A program made the position numbers and the translations under genes. Shown one piece after another: positions 17,601 to 26,489 of a stretch of DNA of 64,000 nt (positions within the stretch are counted from its first letter, which is position 1; every line of letters begins with the position of its first letter). Source of the DNA: Mucilaginibacter inviolabilis (GTDB lineage Bacteria > Bacteroidota > Bacteroidia > Sphingobacteriales > Sphingobacteriaceae); contig NZ_JAANAT010000001.1 in assembly GCF_011089895.1 (NCBI RefSeq), positions 1,798,001-1,862,000 on the forward strand, written 5' to 3'. The notes beneath the pieces are model-generated. The model was not told the origin of the DNA. It saw only the letters and a program-made list of their open reading frames with translations, and made no database searches.

Positions 17601-18539
17601 CTAACCCGTAGCCGCTTTCATTTTACGCAGGGCCGTTTGAGCAACACGCAAAGCATCCTGGGCATAATAACTTTTGTTGAATACCTCGCACGATATAATG
17701 AGGGGCTTTTCGGGATGCTTTACCAATTGCAGGATGCGCTTTAATGGCGCCACACCATCACCAGGATATACGCGGTCGGGTTCTGAAATAATCTCCGGAT
17801 TTATACCTGACGGATAATCGTTTACATGAAATATCTCTAACGACGGTTTACCTACTAATTGCAGACTTTCTACCGCCGATTGCCCTTTGTAGATATGAAA
17901 AACATCCAGCAATACCCGGGCATCGGGATGCCCGCTTTGCAAGGCTACATACAGCACCTGGCTGATGTGTTTCAGATTAACCGATCCGCCCCACATTTCC
18001 AATTGTGGGATAACACCGGTATCGCGGCCCATGGTGAGGATGGTGTTATACCGCTCTGTTACCGTATCCAGATTGATCATATCACCTTTGGTTGCGCCTG
18101 CCGGCGGAGCAGCTATACGCTTGCAACCCAATTTGGCCAGCAGATCCATTTCGCCTTGTAACTGAGTAAGTGCTTGTTTGCGCACAGTCTCATCATCCAC
18201 TATCCATGGCGCAAAACCTATGGCATTTTGAATGGTGATACTCAGACCATCGGCGATCTTTTTGGCCTCGGTTATTGAGCCCCCGTTTTTCAAATAGGCT
18301 TGCAAAGTGTCCAGCCAAATCTCCACTGAAGTAAAGCCAGCTTTGGCAGCAGTTTCCAGTTCCTTTACAAAACCCAGGTTTTGCCCGCGGATGGTACTCA
18401 TGTTTAAAGAGTATTCAAAGCCATGTATGTTCTTATCTACACTAATAGCTGCCTCGGACCGGCTGCCGATAACCGCAGCGCCCACTGCTACCCCTAAAGT
18501 TTTCAATGCAGTTCTTCTATTTACAGATTTGAAATTCAT
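17601..18539 (-). CDS. Sugar phosphate isomerase/epimerase-fold enzyme with export signal
   Basis: A 312-residue TIM-barrel protein of the xylose-isomerase-like/AP endonuclease 2 superfamily. It has a Tat-like N-terminus (NRRTALKTLGVAVGAAVIGS). Metal-ligand positions of the fold can be placed at EIWLD (beta 2), LEMWGG, LLDVFHIYKG, FHVNDYP and ISCEVF. It overlaps functionally with the next gene, a second enzyme of the same fold, and follows it by only 9 bp, so both belong to the operon headed by the ThuA fusion gene or by one another. Family members act on sugars or keto-sugars (isomerisation, epimerisation, elimination). The exact reaction is not readable. Confidence 0.85.
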   Translation of the reverse strand: MNFKSVNRRTALKTLGVAVGAAVIGSRSEAAISVDKNIHGFEYSLNMSTIRGQNLGFVKELETAAKAGFTSVEIWLDTLQAYLKNGGSITEAKKIADGLSITIQNAIGFAPWIVDDETVRKQALTQLQGEMDLLAKLGCKRIAAPPAGATKGDMINLDTVTERYNTILTMGRDTGVIPQLEMWGGSVNLKHISQVLYVALQSGHPDARVLLDVFHIYKGQSAVESLQLVGKPSLEIFHVNDYPSGINPEIISEPDRVYPGDGVAPLKRILQLVKHPEKPLIISCEVFNKSYYAQDALRVAQTALRKMKAATG

Positions 18540-18548
18540 AGGCTTATA

Positions 18549-19400
18549 TTAATTTTTTAAACTTTTAATATAAGCTATAGTAACCGGTAACTGCTTGCTG
18601 TATGAGGGACTTTCATCTTCAATAAAATAATGTTTAATGCCCGCCTTTTTGGCCGCCTTCAGCACTTCGGGGATATTGATCTGCCCGGTTCCCAGGGCTA
18701 CATCGTTGCGGGTATCCGTACCGCCGGTAAGGTCATTAGCTACGCCTTTGCGAATATCTTTCAGGTGCATGAGCTTCATGCGCGAAGGGTATTTGTTGAT
18801 AAGCTGTGCAGGATCCTGCCCGCCATGAAACGACCACAGGATATCGATCTCGAACGATACATATCGCGGATCGGTATTTTTGGCGATGTAATCAAACAGC
18901 GTACCGTCCTCATATTTACCAAACTCATAGCCGTGGTTATGATAGCAAAAGGTCAATCCGTTTTCCTTTAATATTTTGCCCACGCGGTTAAAATCTGTGG
19001 CCGCTTTTTTGGCATCCTCCAGTGTAAACTCTTTTTTATGCGGTATCCAGGCTACCATCACGTAGCTTGCACCCAGCGTTTTAGCCAGCTTAACTATAGC
19101 TTGTGGATCTTTAACAATATCGTCATATCCTGCCCCAACCGATGGAATTTTGATGCCGCGCTCATCGCAAAGCTTTTTAAATTGTTCCTTGGGCATATCC
19201 TTTGGCCCCTCGCCTTCCAGTTCGGTTATACCAAGGGCCTTAATGGTATCCAACACAGCAACAGTAGCTTTGGGCATACTGCTACGAAAGGTATAAGCCT
19301 GTACACCTATAGCGTTGGTGAAAAGTGGCTTGCCGCTTTGGGCAAAGGCCGAAGATCCGAGTGCGAGACAGACACTTAGGATAATGGTATATTTTTTCAT
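18549..19400 (-). CDS. Periplasmic sugar phosphate isomerase/epimerase-fold enzyme
   Basis: A 283-residue TIM-barrel enzyme with a cleavable signal peptide ending SSAFAQ. The xylose-isomerase-like fold is shown by TELEGEGPKD, LTFCYHNHGYEFGK, SFEIDILWSFHGG, LMHLKDIRKG and YFIEDE, which supply His/Asp/Glu metal ligands. Export of an isomerase-fold enzyme argues against a phosphorylated cytosolic substrate. Relatives in Bacteroidetes lie near oxidoreductase and DUF1080/ThuA genes thought to process 3-keto-glycosides. The large ThuA/dehydrogenase gene upstream (after a 168-bp gap with a dispersed repeat) fits that picture, but this remains inference. Confidence 0.85.
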   Translation of the reverse strand: MKKYTIILSVCLALGSSAFAQSGKPLFTNAIGVQAYTFRSSMPKATVAVLDTIKALGITELEGEGPKDMPKEQFKKLCDERGIKIPSVGAGYDDIVKDPQAIVKLAKTLGASYVMVAWIPHKKEFTLEDAKKAATDFNRVGKILKENGLTFCYHNHGYEFGKYEDGTLFDYIAKNTDPRYVSFEIDILWSFHGGQDPAQLINKYPSRMKLMHLKDIRKGVANDLTGGTDTRNDVALGTGQINIPEVLKAAKKAGIKHYFIEDESPSYSKQLPVTIAYIKSLKN

Positions 19401-19426
19401 GGTTTATTGTTGTTATGTTCTTCGAT

Positions 19427-19519
19427 ATGTCATTGCGAGGAGGAACGACGAAGCAATCTCGTAGCTATTCTCATCAATGAGAACGCGAGGAGATTGCCAC
19501 GCTCCGCTCGCAATGACAT
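19427..19519. repeat. Dispersed palindromic repeat, family A copy 1
   Basis: Begins ATGTCATTGCGAGGAGGAAC and ends with the complement GCTCGCAATGACAT, giving a long imperfect hairpin between the isomerase gene and the ThuA fusion gene. Further copies lie at 53506 and 55708, with variants at 27536 and 52692. Frames through it encode the spurious CHCEEERRSNL peptide. Confidence 0.85.
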
Positions 19520-19568
19520 GGTTTTTATTTGTTATTACTCCTTACCTTCTTCTCCGTTGAGGGTGAGA

Positions 19569-22500
19569 TCATTCAAACTGTATATCTTTAATACTCAAAA
19601 TACCCTCGCTTGGTTTGGTTCTTTTGATAGCAAAAAAGTAGATGTCATGCTTGCCGCTAATTGGTTTCTGCACTTCGCCGGTTACAGAGGCCTGTTTTTT
19701 CCAGTCGCCTGTTTCAGTATAAGCTGCGGAGCTGATCACCGGACCTGCCTGCGAATCAATACGTACCTCAATTTCACCTGCCGCGTCTTTGGACGCGTAT
19801 CGGTAAACAAACTTTTTAATATTCGAGAGGTCGATATCCCTGAACATCACATATGATTTATGGTTACCGGCCGACAGATCATTTTTAAAGCGGTTAAACC
19901 CTTTCAGCTCATCAGCATAAACTGCTTTTACATCGGCATTACGCAGGGTAACCACATCGGTACCTGTAAGCGGGCCAACCACTTTACCGCCTTTATCGGT
20001 GTATGACGCCAGCAGCGTGTATTCACCACGTGGTTCGGCATCATTGAATTTCAAATTCAGGCTGCCATGGAGTGGCAGTGGCATAACTTTGTTCTTTTTA
20101 TCCGTAAGCGAAAAAATATACCGTACAATCTCTTTGGTATCCGGAGTTGATAATTGGGGATGAGCACTCATCAAATGCTCCGTTCCCCAACTGCCGGCAC
20201 CACCATTGATGATCTTTTTAGCCAATTTATCAGTCGCTCCCTTTTGTGTTTTATACCGATTGGCTATAGCTGTAAAGCTTGGCCCTACGGCGGTTTTGTT
20301 TATAGTATGGCACGATTTACAATCGCTGGCGGCCATCAGAGCTTTGCCCGGGTAACTGACTTCAGCAGCCGATAAAGCTGCGAGGCTTTTAACAACTTTA
20401 CCATCGGTAGATGGCTGCGGGTTATAAACGTAAAACAACTTTACCCGTTTTGGATCGATCACCTTATCTTCCTTATCCTTCACCACCACATTATACTTAA
20501 ACGGCTTACTTTTCCAGATGAAGGATTTATTATCGGCACTGGCTATACTTACCGATGGTACGGTATTACCCACCTTTACCAGTATGGTATCACGACCTAC
20601 CGCACCGGCCTTATCTGTTACTTTAAGTATAGCTTTATAAATACCTGGTTTTGTGTAAGTATGTGTTGCCGAAACAGTGGTGGCCCCTACCGTTTTACCA
20701 TCAAAAAGCCATTGATAGCTAATCTGGTCATCATCGTCCAGATCGCGGCTGCCTTGCCCGTTAACGGTTAAGGTAAGCGGTGCCTGACCGGCTATTTCTT
20801 TTTTTACCGGGATAGTTTTCAACTCGGCAGTGAGGTATTTGGTGTGCTGATACAGGTTAATCATGGCGGCATCGGTAATAGCCGCTTTGGCTATCGGCGC
20901 ACGGTTACCGGTATTGTATTCAATTTTCACCAGGCGGGCATCTTCGTTCTGCGCGCCGTAAACCGAACCGTATTCCAGCATATAAAATACGCCATCGGGC
21001 CCAAACTGCATATCAATAGGTCGCCTGAAATCGCCGGTTGAGGGCATAAAGGCATCGTTGCGTACATAATTTTCGTTCTGATCAAACCTCAGGTCGATCA
21101 CCCAGTTGCGCATCCAGTCGGCCACAAACAAAGTACCGTCATAATACGCCGGAAATTTATTGGGGTTAGGATTATTGGCATCATACTCATAAAAATCGCC
21201 ACCGATGGCGCAGCGGCCACCCAAACCCAGTTCGGGGAATTCATCCGAAGCAGCGTAAGGATACCAGATCATGGCGGGCATCGCCGGAGGCAAAACATTT
21301 AAACCGGTATTATTTGGCGAGTTATTTACCGGTGCTTTAGGATCAAACATGGGTCCGGGCGTTGCAGTAGCAAAATCCCAGTGTGAGTAAGCGAAGTTTT
21401 TGCCTACAAAATATGGCCAGCCAAAATTACCGGCTTTACGGGCCTGATTAAACTCATCATAGCCGCGCGGGCCTCGTGGCGAATCGTGCCCGGCATCGGG
21501 ACCTATCTCACCCCAATACAGCACCGATGTTTTGGGATTTACGGCTATACGGTACGGGTTACGACAGCCCATTACATAAATTTCGGGACGGGTTTTGGGT
21601 GTACCTTTCGGAAACAGGTTGCCATCCGGGATGGTATAAGTACCGTCAGGCTCTGGGTGGATACGCAGGATCTTTCCTTTCAGATCGTTGGTATTACCGG
21701 CGCTACGCTGCGCATCCAGACTATAGTGTTCCTGACCGGGGCGTTCATCCAGCGGCGCATAACCATCGGAGGGAAAGGGACTGGAGCTATCGCCGACAGA
21801 AAGATACAGGTTACCATTCTTATCCCAGGCCAGCGAACCGCCATGATGCGCACCGCTCACCTTTTGAACCGGCACTTTAAATAAAATCTTTTCTGATTTG
21901 AGGTCGAGCACATTCTGCTTACTTAAAGTAAACCTTGACAGTTGAAAATTTAATGGTTCGATAGTTTGCCCGGCAGGCATATAATAGATGTAAACATAGC
22001 CATTGGTTTCAAACTGGGGATCGATATTGAGACCGATAACACCCGTTCCGCCATCGTCAGTAATGGGGAATTTATGAATTACCTTGTACTGTTTGGTATG
22101 CGTATTATACACCGAAAAATTACCGTACAACTGCGTAAAAAACACCCGGCCATCTTTAGCCACGGCCAGTTCCATAGGCGAAGCAATGTTATTTACCAGT
22201 ACGGTTTTTACAAAGCGGCCCTGATCGGGCGCTACTTTGGAGTAAGCCTTAGTATAATCTAAAGGCTTGCCATTCCCCATAGCGTATTTGATGCCGCCTA
22301 ACAATTGCCCCAGGAACAGCGGATCGCTGTAACTTTCGTCGGTATGACCGCAACCGGTATAAAAGGAGCGACCGCCATCATACTCGTGGTACCAGGTAAT
22401 GGGATGGTCGGCGCCGTTGGTACCACCATCATAGGTATTTTCGTCCAAACTGGCCAACACATGGATGCCGCTGTAGATGGATTTATAATTATACCATTCG

Positions 22501-23009
22501 TCGGTACGCTCCCAGCGGGCCGGTAAATTGGCCGTGATGGGGTTGGTACGGTCGGTAACATCAATAGTAGCCTTGCGGATATTGGAATTATTGGGATGAC
22601 TGGAAAAGTATGCCCCTACCAGTTTACCATACCAGGGCCAGTCGTACTCGGTATCTGCCGCCGAATGTACGCCGGCAAAACCACCACCAGCCTGTATATA
22701 TCGCTCAAAGGCGGCCTGCTCTTCGGCGTTGAGCACATTGCCGGTAGTACAGTTAAATATCACCGCCTGATATTTTTTAAGATTATCGTCGGTAAAAAGC
22801 GCGGAATTGGTGGTAGTATCCACCTCAAAACCGTTCTCCTTGCCCAGCTTTTGAATAGCTGCTATACCAAACGGGATACAGGAGTGATGCCAGCCCAGTG
22901 TTTTTGAAAACACCAATACACGCGGCCCCGGAGCCGGCTTTTTAAACGAATACAGCAAAAAGCTAAGCCCAAGCCATAAAACACAGATGAGTTTGATTTT
23001 GAGAGACAT
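19569..23009 (-). CDS. Multidomain secreted protein: ThuA + glucose/sorbosone dehydrogenase-like + PKD + cytochrome c + carbohydrate-binding domain
   Basis: 1146 residues with an N-terminal signal/anchor helix. The order is: ThuA-like glutamine-amidotransferase fold (about 29-245; GGGFAGVHSAADTEYDWPWY); a soluble glucose/sorbosone dehydrogenase-type propeller (about 270-700; SGAHHGGSLAWDKNGNLYLS, GCRNPYRIAVNP); a PKD domain (about 750-825; DDDDQISYQWLFDG); a class I cytochrome c domain (about 890-985) with haem motif CKSCH and likely Met ligand in HLMSAHP; and a C-terminal CBM6-like beta-sandwich. This suggests oxidation of a sugar with electrons passed to the fused haem. Upstream lies an ECF sigma/zinc-finger pair, downstream two isomerase-fold enzymes. 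Confidence 0.9.
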   Translation of the reverse strand: MSLKIKLICVLWLGLSFLLYSFKKPAPGPRVLVFSKTLGWHHSCIPFGIAAIQKLGKENGFEVDTTTNSALFTDDNLKKYQAVIFNCTTGNVLNAEEQAAFERYIQAGGGFAGVHSAADTEYDWPWYGKLVGAYFSSHPNNSNIRKATIDVTDRTNPITANLPARWERTDEWYNYKSIYSGIHVLASLDENTYDGGTNGADHPITWYHEYDGGRSFYTGCGHTDESYSDPLFLGQLLGGIKYAMGNGKPLDYTKAYSKVAPDQGRFVKTVLVNNIASPMELAVAKDGRVFFTQLYGNFSVYNTHTKQYKVIHKFPITDDGGTGVIGLNIDPQFETNGYVYIYYMPAGQTIEPLNFQLSRFTLSKQNVLDLKSEKILFKVPVQKVSGAHHGGSLAWDKNGNLYLSVGDSSSPFPSDGYAPLDERPGQEHYSLDAQRSAGNTNDLKGKILRIHPEPDGTYTIPDGNLFPKGTPKTRPEIYVMGCRNPYRIAVNPKTSVLYWGEIGPDAGHDSPRGPRGYDEFNQARKAGNFGWPYFVGKNFAYSHWDFATATPGPMFDPKAPVNNSPNNTGLNVLPPAMPAMIWYPYAASDEFPELGLGGRCAIGGDFYEYDANNPNPNKFPAYYDGTLFVADWMRNWVIDLRFDQNENYVRNDAFMPSTGDFRRPIDMQFGPDGVFYMLEYGSVYGAQNEDARLVKIEYNTGNRAPIAKAAITDAAMINLYQHTKYLTAELKTIPVKKEIAGQAPLTLTVNGQGSRDLDDDDQISYQWLFDGKTVGATTVSATHTYTKPGIYKAILKVTDKAGAVGRDTILVKVGNTVPSVSIASADNKSFIWKSKPFKYNVVVKDKEDKVIDPKRVKLFYVYNPQPSTDGKVVKSLAALSAAEVSYPGKALMAASDCKSCHTINKTAVGPSFTAIANRYKTQKGATDKLAKKIINGGAGSWGTEHLMSAHPQLSTPDTKEIVRYIFSLTDKKNKVMPLPLHGSLNLKFNDAEPRGEYTLLASYTDKGGKVVGPLTGTDVVTLRNADVKAVYADELKGFNRFKNDLSAGNHKSYVMFRDIDLSNIKKFVYRYASKDAAGEIEVRIDSQAGPVISSAAYTETGDWKKQASVTGEVQKPISGKHDIYFFAIKRTKPSEGILSIKDIQFE

Positions 23010-23290
23010 GATGTGAGATTTAGTTGATATTTTTTATTCCATCAACCGGTAAAATCCCTCGTCATAAAGCACAATTACCTCTGCATGAGAGCATACTAAC
23101 AAAATGCGCTATATAAAGATGAAATACTACCGGTTAAGCAATTGGTTACTACAATATTAATATTTATTTGTGTATTTACTACACTTATATTTATTCATTA
23201 AATATTGTAAGTAAATTGTTACCCGGTTTAATTTTTATCAGCTCATTTTCATAGCTCACGGTAAGCTATATCGGTTTAGTAAATTTTATC

Positions 23291-23566
23291 TCAATGCTTA
23301 TTCAGTTTTTCTTCAATACGTTCCTGCATCTGTTTTTTATACTCTTCATCCAGCTTCAGCTCAGTGATTTTTTCCGGATGGAAGAGGTCACGTACCATTT
23401 TATTAATAAGCGTGCTTTGCTGTTCAAACACCCGGCAAACCGAGCAGCCGGCCAGGTGTATCTTCAATTCCAGTTTTTCGCGAAGCGTTAAATGGTCTAT
23501 CAGCTTCTTCTCAATTAAATGAGTGGCTTTGCGGCAGTTGTACGCTATTTTTGTTAGTTCATCCAT
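23291..23566 (-). CDS. Small zinc-finger anti-sigma-like protein
   Basis: 91 residues with the zf-HC2 pattern HLAGCSVC (His-X3-Cys-X2-Cys) plus an upstream Cys (YNCRKATHLIEKK), as in ZAS-type anti-sigma factors. No transmembrane segment follows the finger, so it is soluble. It starts 14 bp after the ECF sigma factor stop and is almost surely its cognate partner. It may sense redox or metal state through the cysteines, as some soluble ZAS proteins do; that part is inference. Confidence 0.8.
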   Translation of the reverse strand: MDELTKIAYNCRKATHLIEKKLIDHLTLREKLELKIHLAGCSVCRVFEQQSTLINKMVRDLFHPEKITELKLDEEYKKQMQERIEEKLNKH

Positions 23567-23580
23567 ATTCCTCCCCTATT

Positions 23581-24171
23581 TTAAATCCAGTTTTTTTGCA
23601 GACAAGCCCTCAGATTAAGCTTGGTGCGGTGTATAATAACCCAGAAATTTGAGGGCGAAACCCTCAGTTCCTCACAAATAACATCGGTAGATTGATCATC
23701 CATATGTTTCATGGTAAATACCGAAAGCCAAAGCGCCGGCAGTTTTTGTAAACATTTTTGCAGGATGTAATTAAACTCCTTATTGATTAAGGGATCCTGT
23801 TCTTCAATTCCAAATGCTTTTGGGCGGTGTTCTACATTCCAATGCCCATCGTTGTGATCAAAGAAATCCTGTTGCTCCCGTTCGGCTTCGGCCACATCTG
23901 TTTTTTGGGCAAATGCAGATGATTTTTTACGATACACATCAATCACCTTATTTTTAAGGATGGCCGTTAACCAGGTACGCTCAGAGCTGTTGCCTTTAAA
24001 CTGATCGAGCTTTTCCAGGGCTGCCAGAAAAGTTTCCTGAACAAGGTCCTTTGCCAGATCTTCATCGTTAATGCGCGTATAGGCGTACGTGTATAAATAA
24101 TCGGCATATTGAGCCACCCATTTACCTGGCTCTGTTAACACATTGGTGGCGATATCATTATTGTTTGACAT
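23581..24171 (-). CDS. ECF-type RNA polymerase sigma factor
   Basis: I choose ATG 24171 (MSNNNDIATN), since the 34 codons before it are basic, unlike sigma factors, and follow no start signal. The 196-residue product has region 2 (DYLYTYAYTRINDEDLAKDL, VQETFLAALEKL, RTWLTAILKNKVIDVYRKK) and region 4 (LPALWLSVFTMKHMDDQSTD, ICEELRVSPSNFWVIIHRTK). The two are joined by a linker of about 60 residues that is long and charged for the family. It heads the operon with the zinc-finger partner. Its regulon could include the ThuA fusion gene downstream, but there is a 281-bp gap and no proven link. Confidence 0.9.
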   Translation of the reverse strand: MSNNNDIATNVLTEPGKWVAQYADYLYTYAYTRINDEDLAKDLVQETFLAALEKLDQFKGNSSERTWLTAILKNKVIDVYRKKSSAFAQKTDVAEAEREQQDFFDHNDGHWNVEHRPKAFGIEEQDPLINKEFNYILQKCLQKLPALWLSVFTMKHMDDQSTDVICEELRVSPSNFWVIIHRTKLNLRACLQKNWI

Positions 24172-24240
24172 GAATATATTCCGGGTTAAAACTATTTTTC
24201 CTGTGCTTTTGCGGCTTAGTCGTGCCACAAGAAAAATCCT

Positions 24241-24410
24241 TACAGATTTTTTGAGCAAAGATTTTCGGACCAAGGAGTAAGGACAGAAAGAGAACGACGA
24301 AAGAAATTGCGCGGACCATACTGTCGCTTTTCATCCTTGCTCTTTGTTCTCTTCATCCTTACTCCAAAAAAATCCTTGCTCTTTGCTCCAAAAATCCTTG
24401 CTCCCAAAAA
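24241..24410. repeat. Degenerate short tandem/inverted repeat between sigma factor and helicase genes
   Basis: ATCCTTGCTC or ATCCTTACTCC recurs four times between 24333 and 24404. The unit GGAGTAAGGA at 24274-24283 is the exact complement of TCCTTACTCC at 24356-24365, with AAGAGAAC/GTTCTCTT also paired inside. The region separates divergent genes and ends just upstream of the helicase promoter. No gene is seen. Confidence 0.6.
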
Positions 24411-24414
24411 TCCC

Positions 24415-24422
24415 TACCTTTG
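24415..24422 (+). promoter_or_regulatory. Bacteroidetes -7 element (TACCTTTG) of the helicase gene
   Basis: TACCTTTG matches TAnnTTTG exactly. The ATG at 24429 begins only 6 nt after it, so transcription would start at or beside the start codon, giving a leaderless mRNA. A TTG at 24398-24400 is a possible -33 element, although the spacing is short. Confidence 0.6.
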
Positions 24423-24428
24423 CAGGTA

Positions 24429-26324
24429 ATGGATTATTTCAAAAAGCTCCTTGATCTGCTGAATAAAGAAAAAGAGGAGGACCGTAACGCTTATCTTAAA
24501 CTAACCGAAAACTCATCAGCTGCCGACCGCCGTGCACAGGGACTTAGCTGGTACCCTATCGCTATCCGCGGAACCGAGCCCGGTCGGGGTGATTATATCA
24601 GCGTGGAGGTGGAACGCACTACTCATAAGGACCTGTCGCATCAACTGCGTTTTGGTGTACCGGCTGCCCTGTTCTCTAACCACGATCCAAAGACCGACCG
24701 TGTAGAAGGTACCATCACTTACCAGGGCGGCGATCGCCTAAAGATCACCCTATATACCGATGAACTACCCGACTGGACACGCGACGGCAAACTGGGCATC
24801 GATCTGCTTTTTGATAACAACAGTTACGACGAAATGCAGAACGCCCTTAAACAGGCTTCGGCATTAGCAGCAAAGCCACAGGAAGGACGTTTGATCCAGA
24901 TCCTTACCGGTGATAAAGCACCTGCATTTAATACTATTGCACCCCTTTCCGTTCCACGCTTAAACGCGTCACAAACGGAAGCGGTTCAGAAGATCGTTTC
25001 GGCGCAAGATCTGGCTATTGTTCATGGGCCACCGGGCACGGGTAAAACAACCACTTTGGTTCAAGCCATTAAAGCGCTCATTCAGCAAAATAAAAAACAG
25101 GTTCTGGTTGTGGCTCCCAGCAATACAGCGGTTGATCTGCTCAGCGAAAAACTTACAGACGAAGGGCTGAATGTATTGCGCATCGGTAACCCGGCCAGAG
25201 TGTCTGAAAAACTATTTTCCTTAACCCTCGACAGCAAGGTTGCCGAGCATGGTGACAACAAGGAGATCAAAAAACTAAAAAAACAGGCCAGTGCTTATAA
25301 AGACATGGCCCATAAATACAAACGCAGCTTTGGCAAAGCAGAACGCGATCAGCGTAAGGCCCTGTTTAACGAAGCGCACAAGATCATGAAGGATGTGGCC
25401 GCCACCGAACAGCATATTGTTGATGATCTGGTGAGTAAGGCGCAGGTAATCACTGCTACACTGGTAGGCGCCAATCATTACACCATACGCGATGTTAAAT
25501 TTGATACCGTGGTAATTGATGAGGCCGGTCAGGCGTTGGAGCCTGCCTGCTGGATACCTATACTGAAAGCGCAGAAAGTAATATTGGCTGGTGATCATTG
25601 CCAACTGCCCCCTACTATTAAATCGGCGGAGGCGGCAAAAAATGGACTGAGCACTACCCTTCTCGAAAAATGCACCACCCTGCACCCCGAAGCCGTGGTT
25701 TTACTGGAAGAACAATACCGTATGCACGAAGCCATTATGGGCTTTTCGTCGGCAGAGTTTTATCAGGGCAAGTTGAAAGCCCATGCTTCTGTAGCGCAGC
25801 GTTTACTATTCCCGGATGATATGCCTGTTTCATTTATAGACACCGCTGGCTGTGGTTTCGAAGAGCAACAGCAAGGTACCAGTGTGGCCAATCCCGAAGA
25901 AGCCGTATTTTTGTTAAAGCATCTGAATAAACTAGTCGGCAATTTAACTGATACTGCCAATTTCCCCAGCATTGCTATTATCGCGCCTTATAAAGAGCAG
26001 ATCAGGGTATTGAATGAGTTGCTGGCCGCCCACCCCGAATTACTTCGTTACAGCAATCATATTTCGATCAATACTGTTGACAGTTTCCAGGGCCAGGAAC
26101 GCGATGTGGTTTATATCAGCATGACGCGCAGCAATCCGGATGGTGAGATTGGTTTCCTCTCAGACATCCGGCGGATGAACGTAGCGCTGACCCGCGCCCG
26201 GAAAAAACTGGTGGTTATCGGCGACAGCTCTACCCTTACCCGATTACCTTTTTATGCCGACCTTGTTGACTATACCGAGCGCCTGAACGCCTACGAAAGT
26301 GCCTGGACTTATGCCGGTGATTAA
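24429..26324 (+). CDS. Superfamily 1 DNA/RNA helicase, IGHMBP2/SMUBP-2-like (Upf1 class)
   Basis: Starts at ATG 24429 (MDYFKKLLDL); an in-frame TTG at 24420 lies inside the promoter element and is unlikely. 631 residues. An N-terminal beta-barrel domain precedes helicase motifs: Q-like NASQTEAVQKIV, Walker A VHGPPGTGKTTTLVQA, motif Ia VLVVAPSNTAVDLL, Walker B VVIDEAGQALEP, motif III LAGDHCQLPPT, motif IV EEQYRMH, motif V SINTVDSFQGQERDVV and motif VI NVALTRARKKL. Family members unwind DNA or RNA 5' to 3'. A coiled, basic insertion lies between motifs Ia and II (about residues 285-340). It appears to be a single-gene unit. Confidence 0.93.
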   Translation: MDYFKKLLDLLNKEKEEDRNAYLKLTENSSAADRRAQGLSWYPIAIRGTEPGRGDYISVEVERTTHKDLSHQLRFGVPAALFSNHDPKTDRVEGTITYQGGDRLKITLYTDELPDWTRDGKLGIDLLFDNNSYDEMQNALKQASALAAKPQEGRLIQILTGDKAPAFNTIAPLSVPRLNASQTEAVQKIVSAQDLAIVHGPPGTGKTTTLVQAIKALIQQNKKQVLVVAPSNTAVDLLSEKLTDEGLNVLRIGNPARVSEKLFSLTLDSKVAEHGDNKEIKKLKKQASAYKDMAHKYKRSFGKAERDQRKALFNEAHKIMKDVAATEQHIVDDLVSKAQVITATLVGANHYTIRDVKFDTVVIDEAGQALEPACWIPILKAQKVILAGDHCQLPPTIKSAEAAKNGLSTTLLEKCTTLHPEAVVLLEEQYRMHEAIMGFSSAEFYQGKLKAHASVAQRLLFPDDMPVSFIDTAGCGFEEQQQGTSVANPEEAVFLLKHLNKLVGNLTDTANFPSIAIIAPYKEQIRVLNELLAAHPELLRYSNHISINTVDSFQGQERDVVYISMTRSNPDGEIGFLSDIRRMNVALTRARKKLVVIGDSSTLTRLPFYADLVDYTERLNAYESAWTYAGD

Positions 26325-26489
26325 TACACTTTGCTAACACCTTTTAGTAGCCATTTTTACACTATTAACTCATGAAACGCAAACGTTATCGACGATAAAT
26401 ATTGCCAAATTGTTTCATTTTAGCCTTTTTTATGATTACCTTGTGAGCAAACCAATAACAAATTAATACGTAAAAAATACACTAAGCCT

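Noticed and set aside
19407..19856. A 149-codon plus-strand frame before and inside the ThuA fusion gene
   Set aside because: Its beginning translates a family A repeat (CHCEEERRSNL) and the rest is antisense to the C-terminal coding region of the fusion gene; no domain is recognisable.
24172..24273. Upstream extension of the ECF sigma factor
   Set aside because: It is a basic, serine-rich stretch with no match to region 2, whereas MSNNNDIATN at 24171 is the normal beginning.
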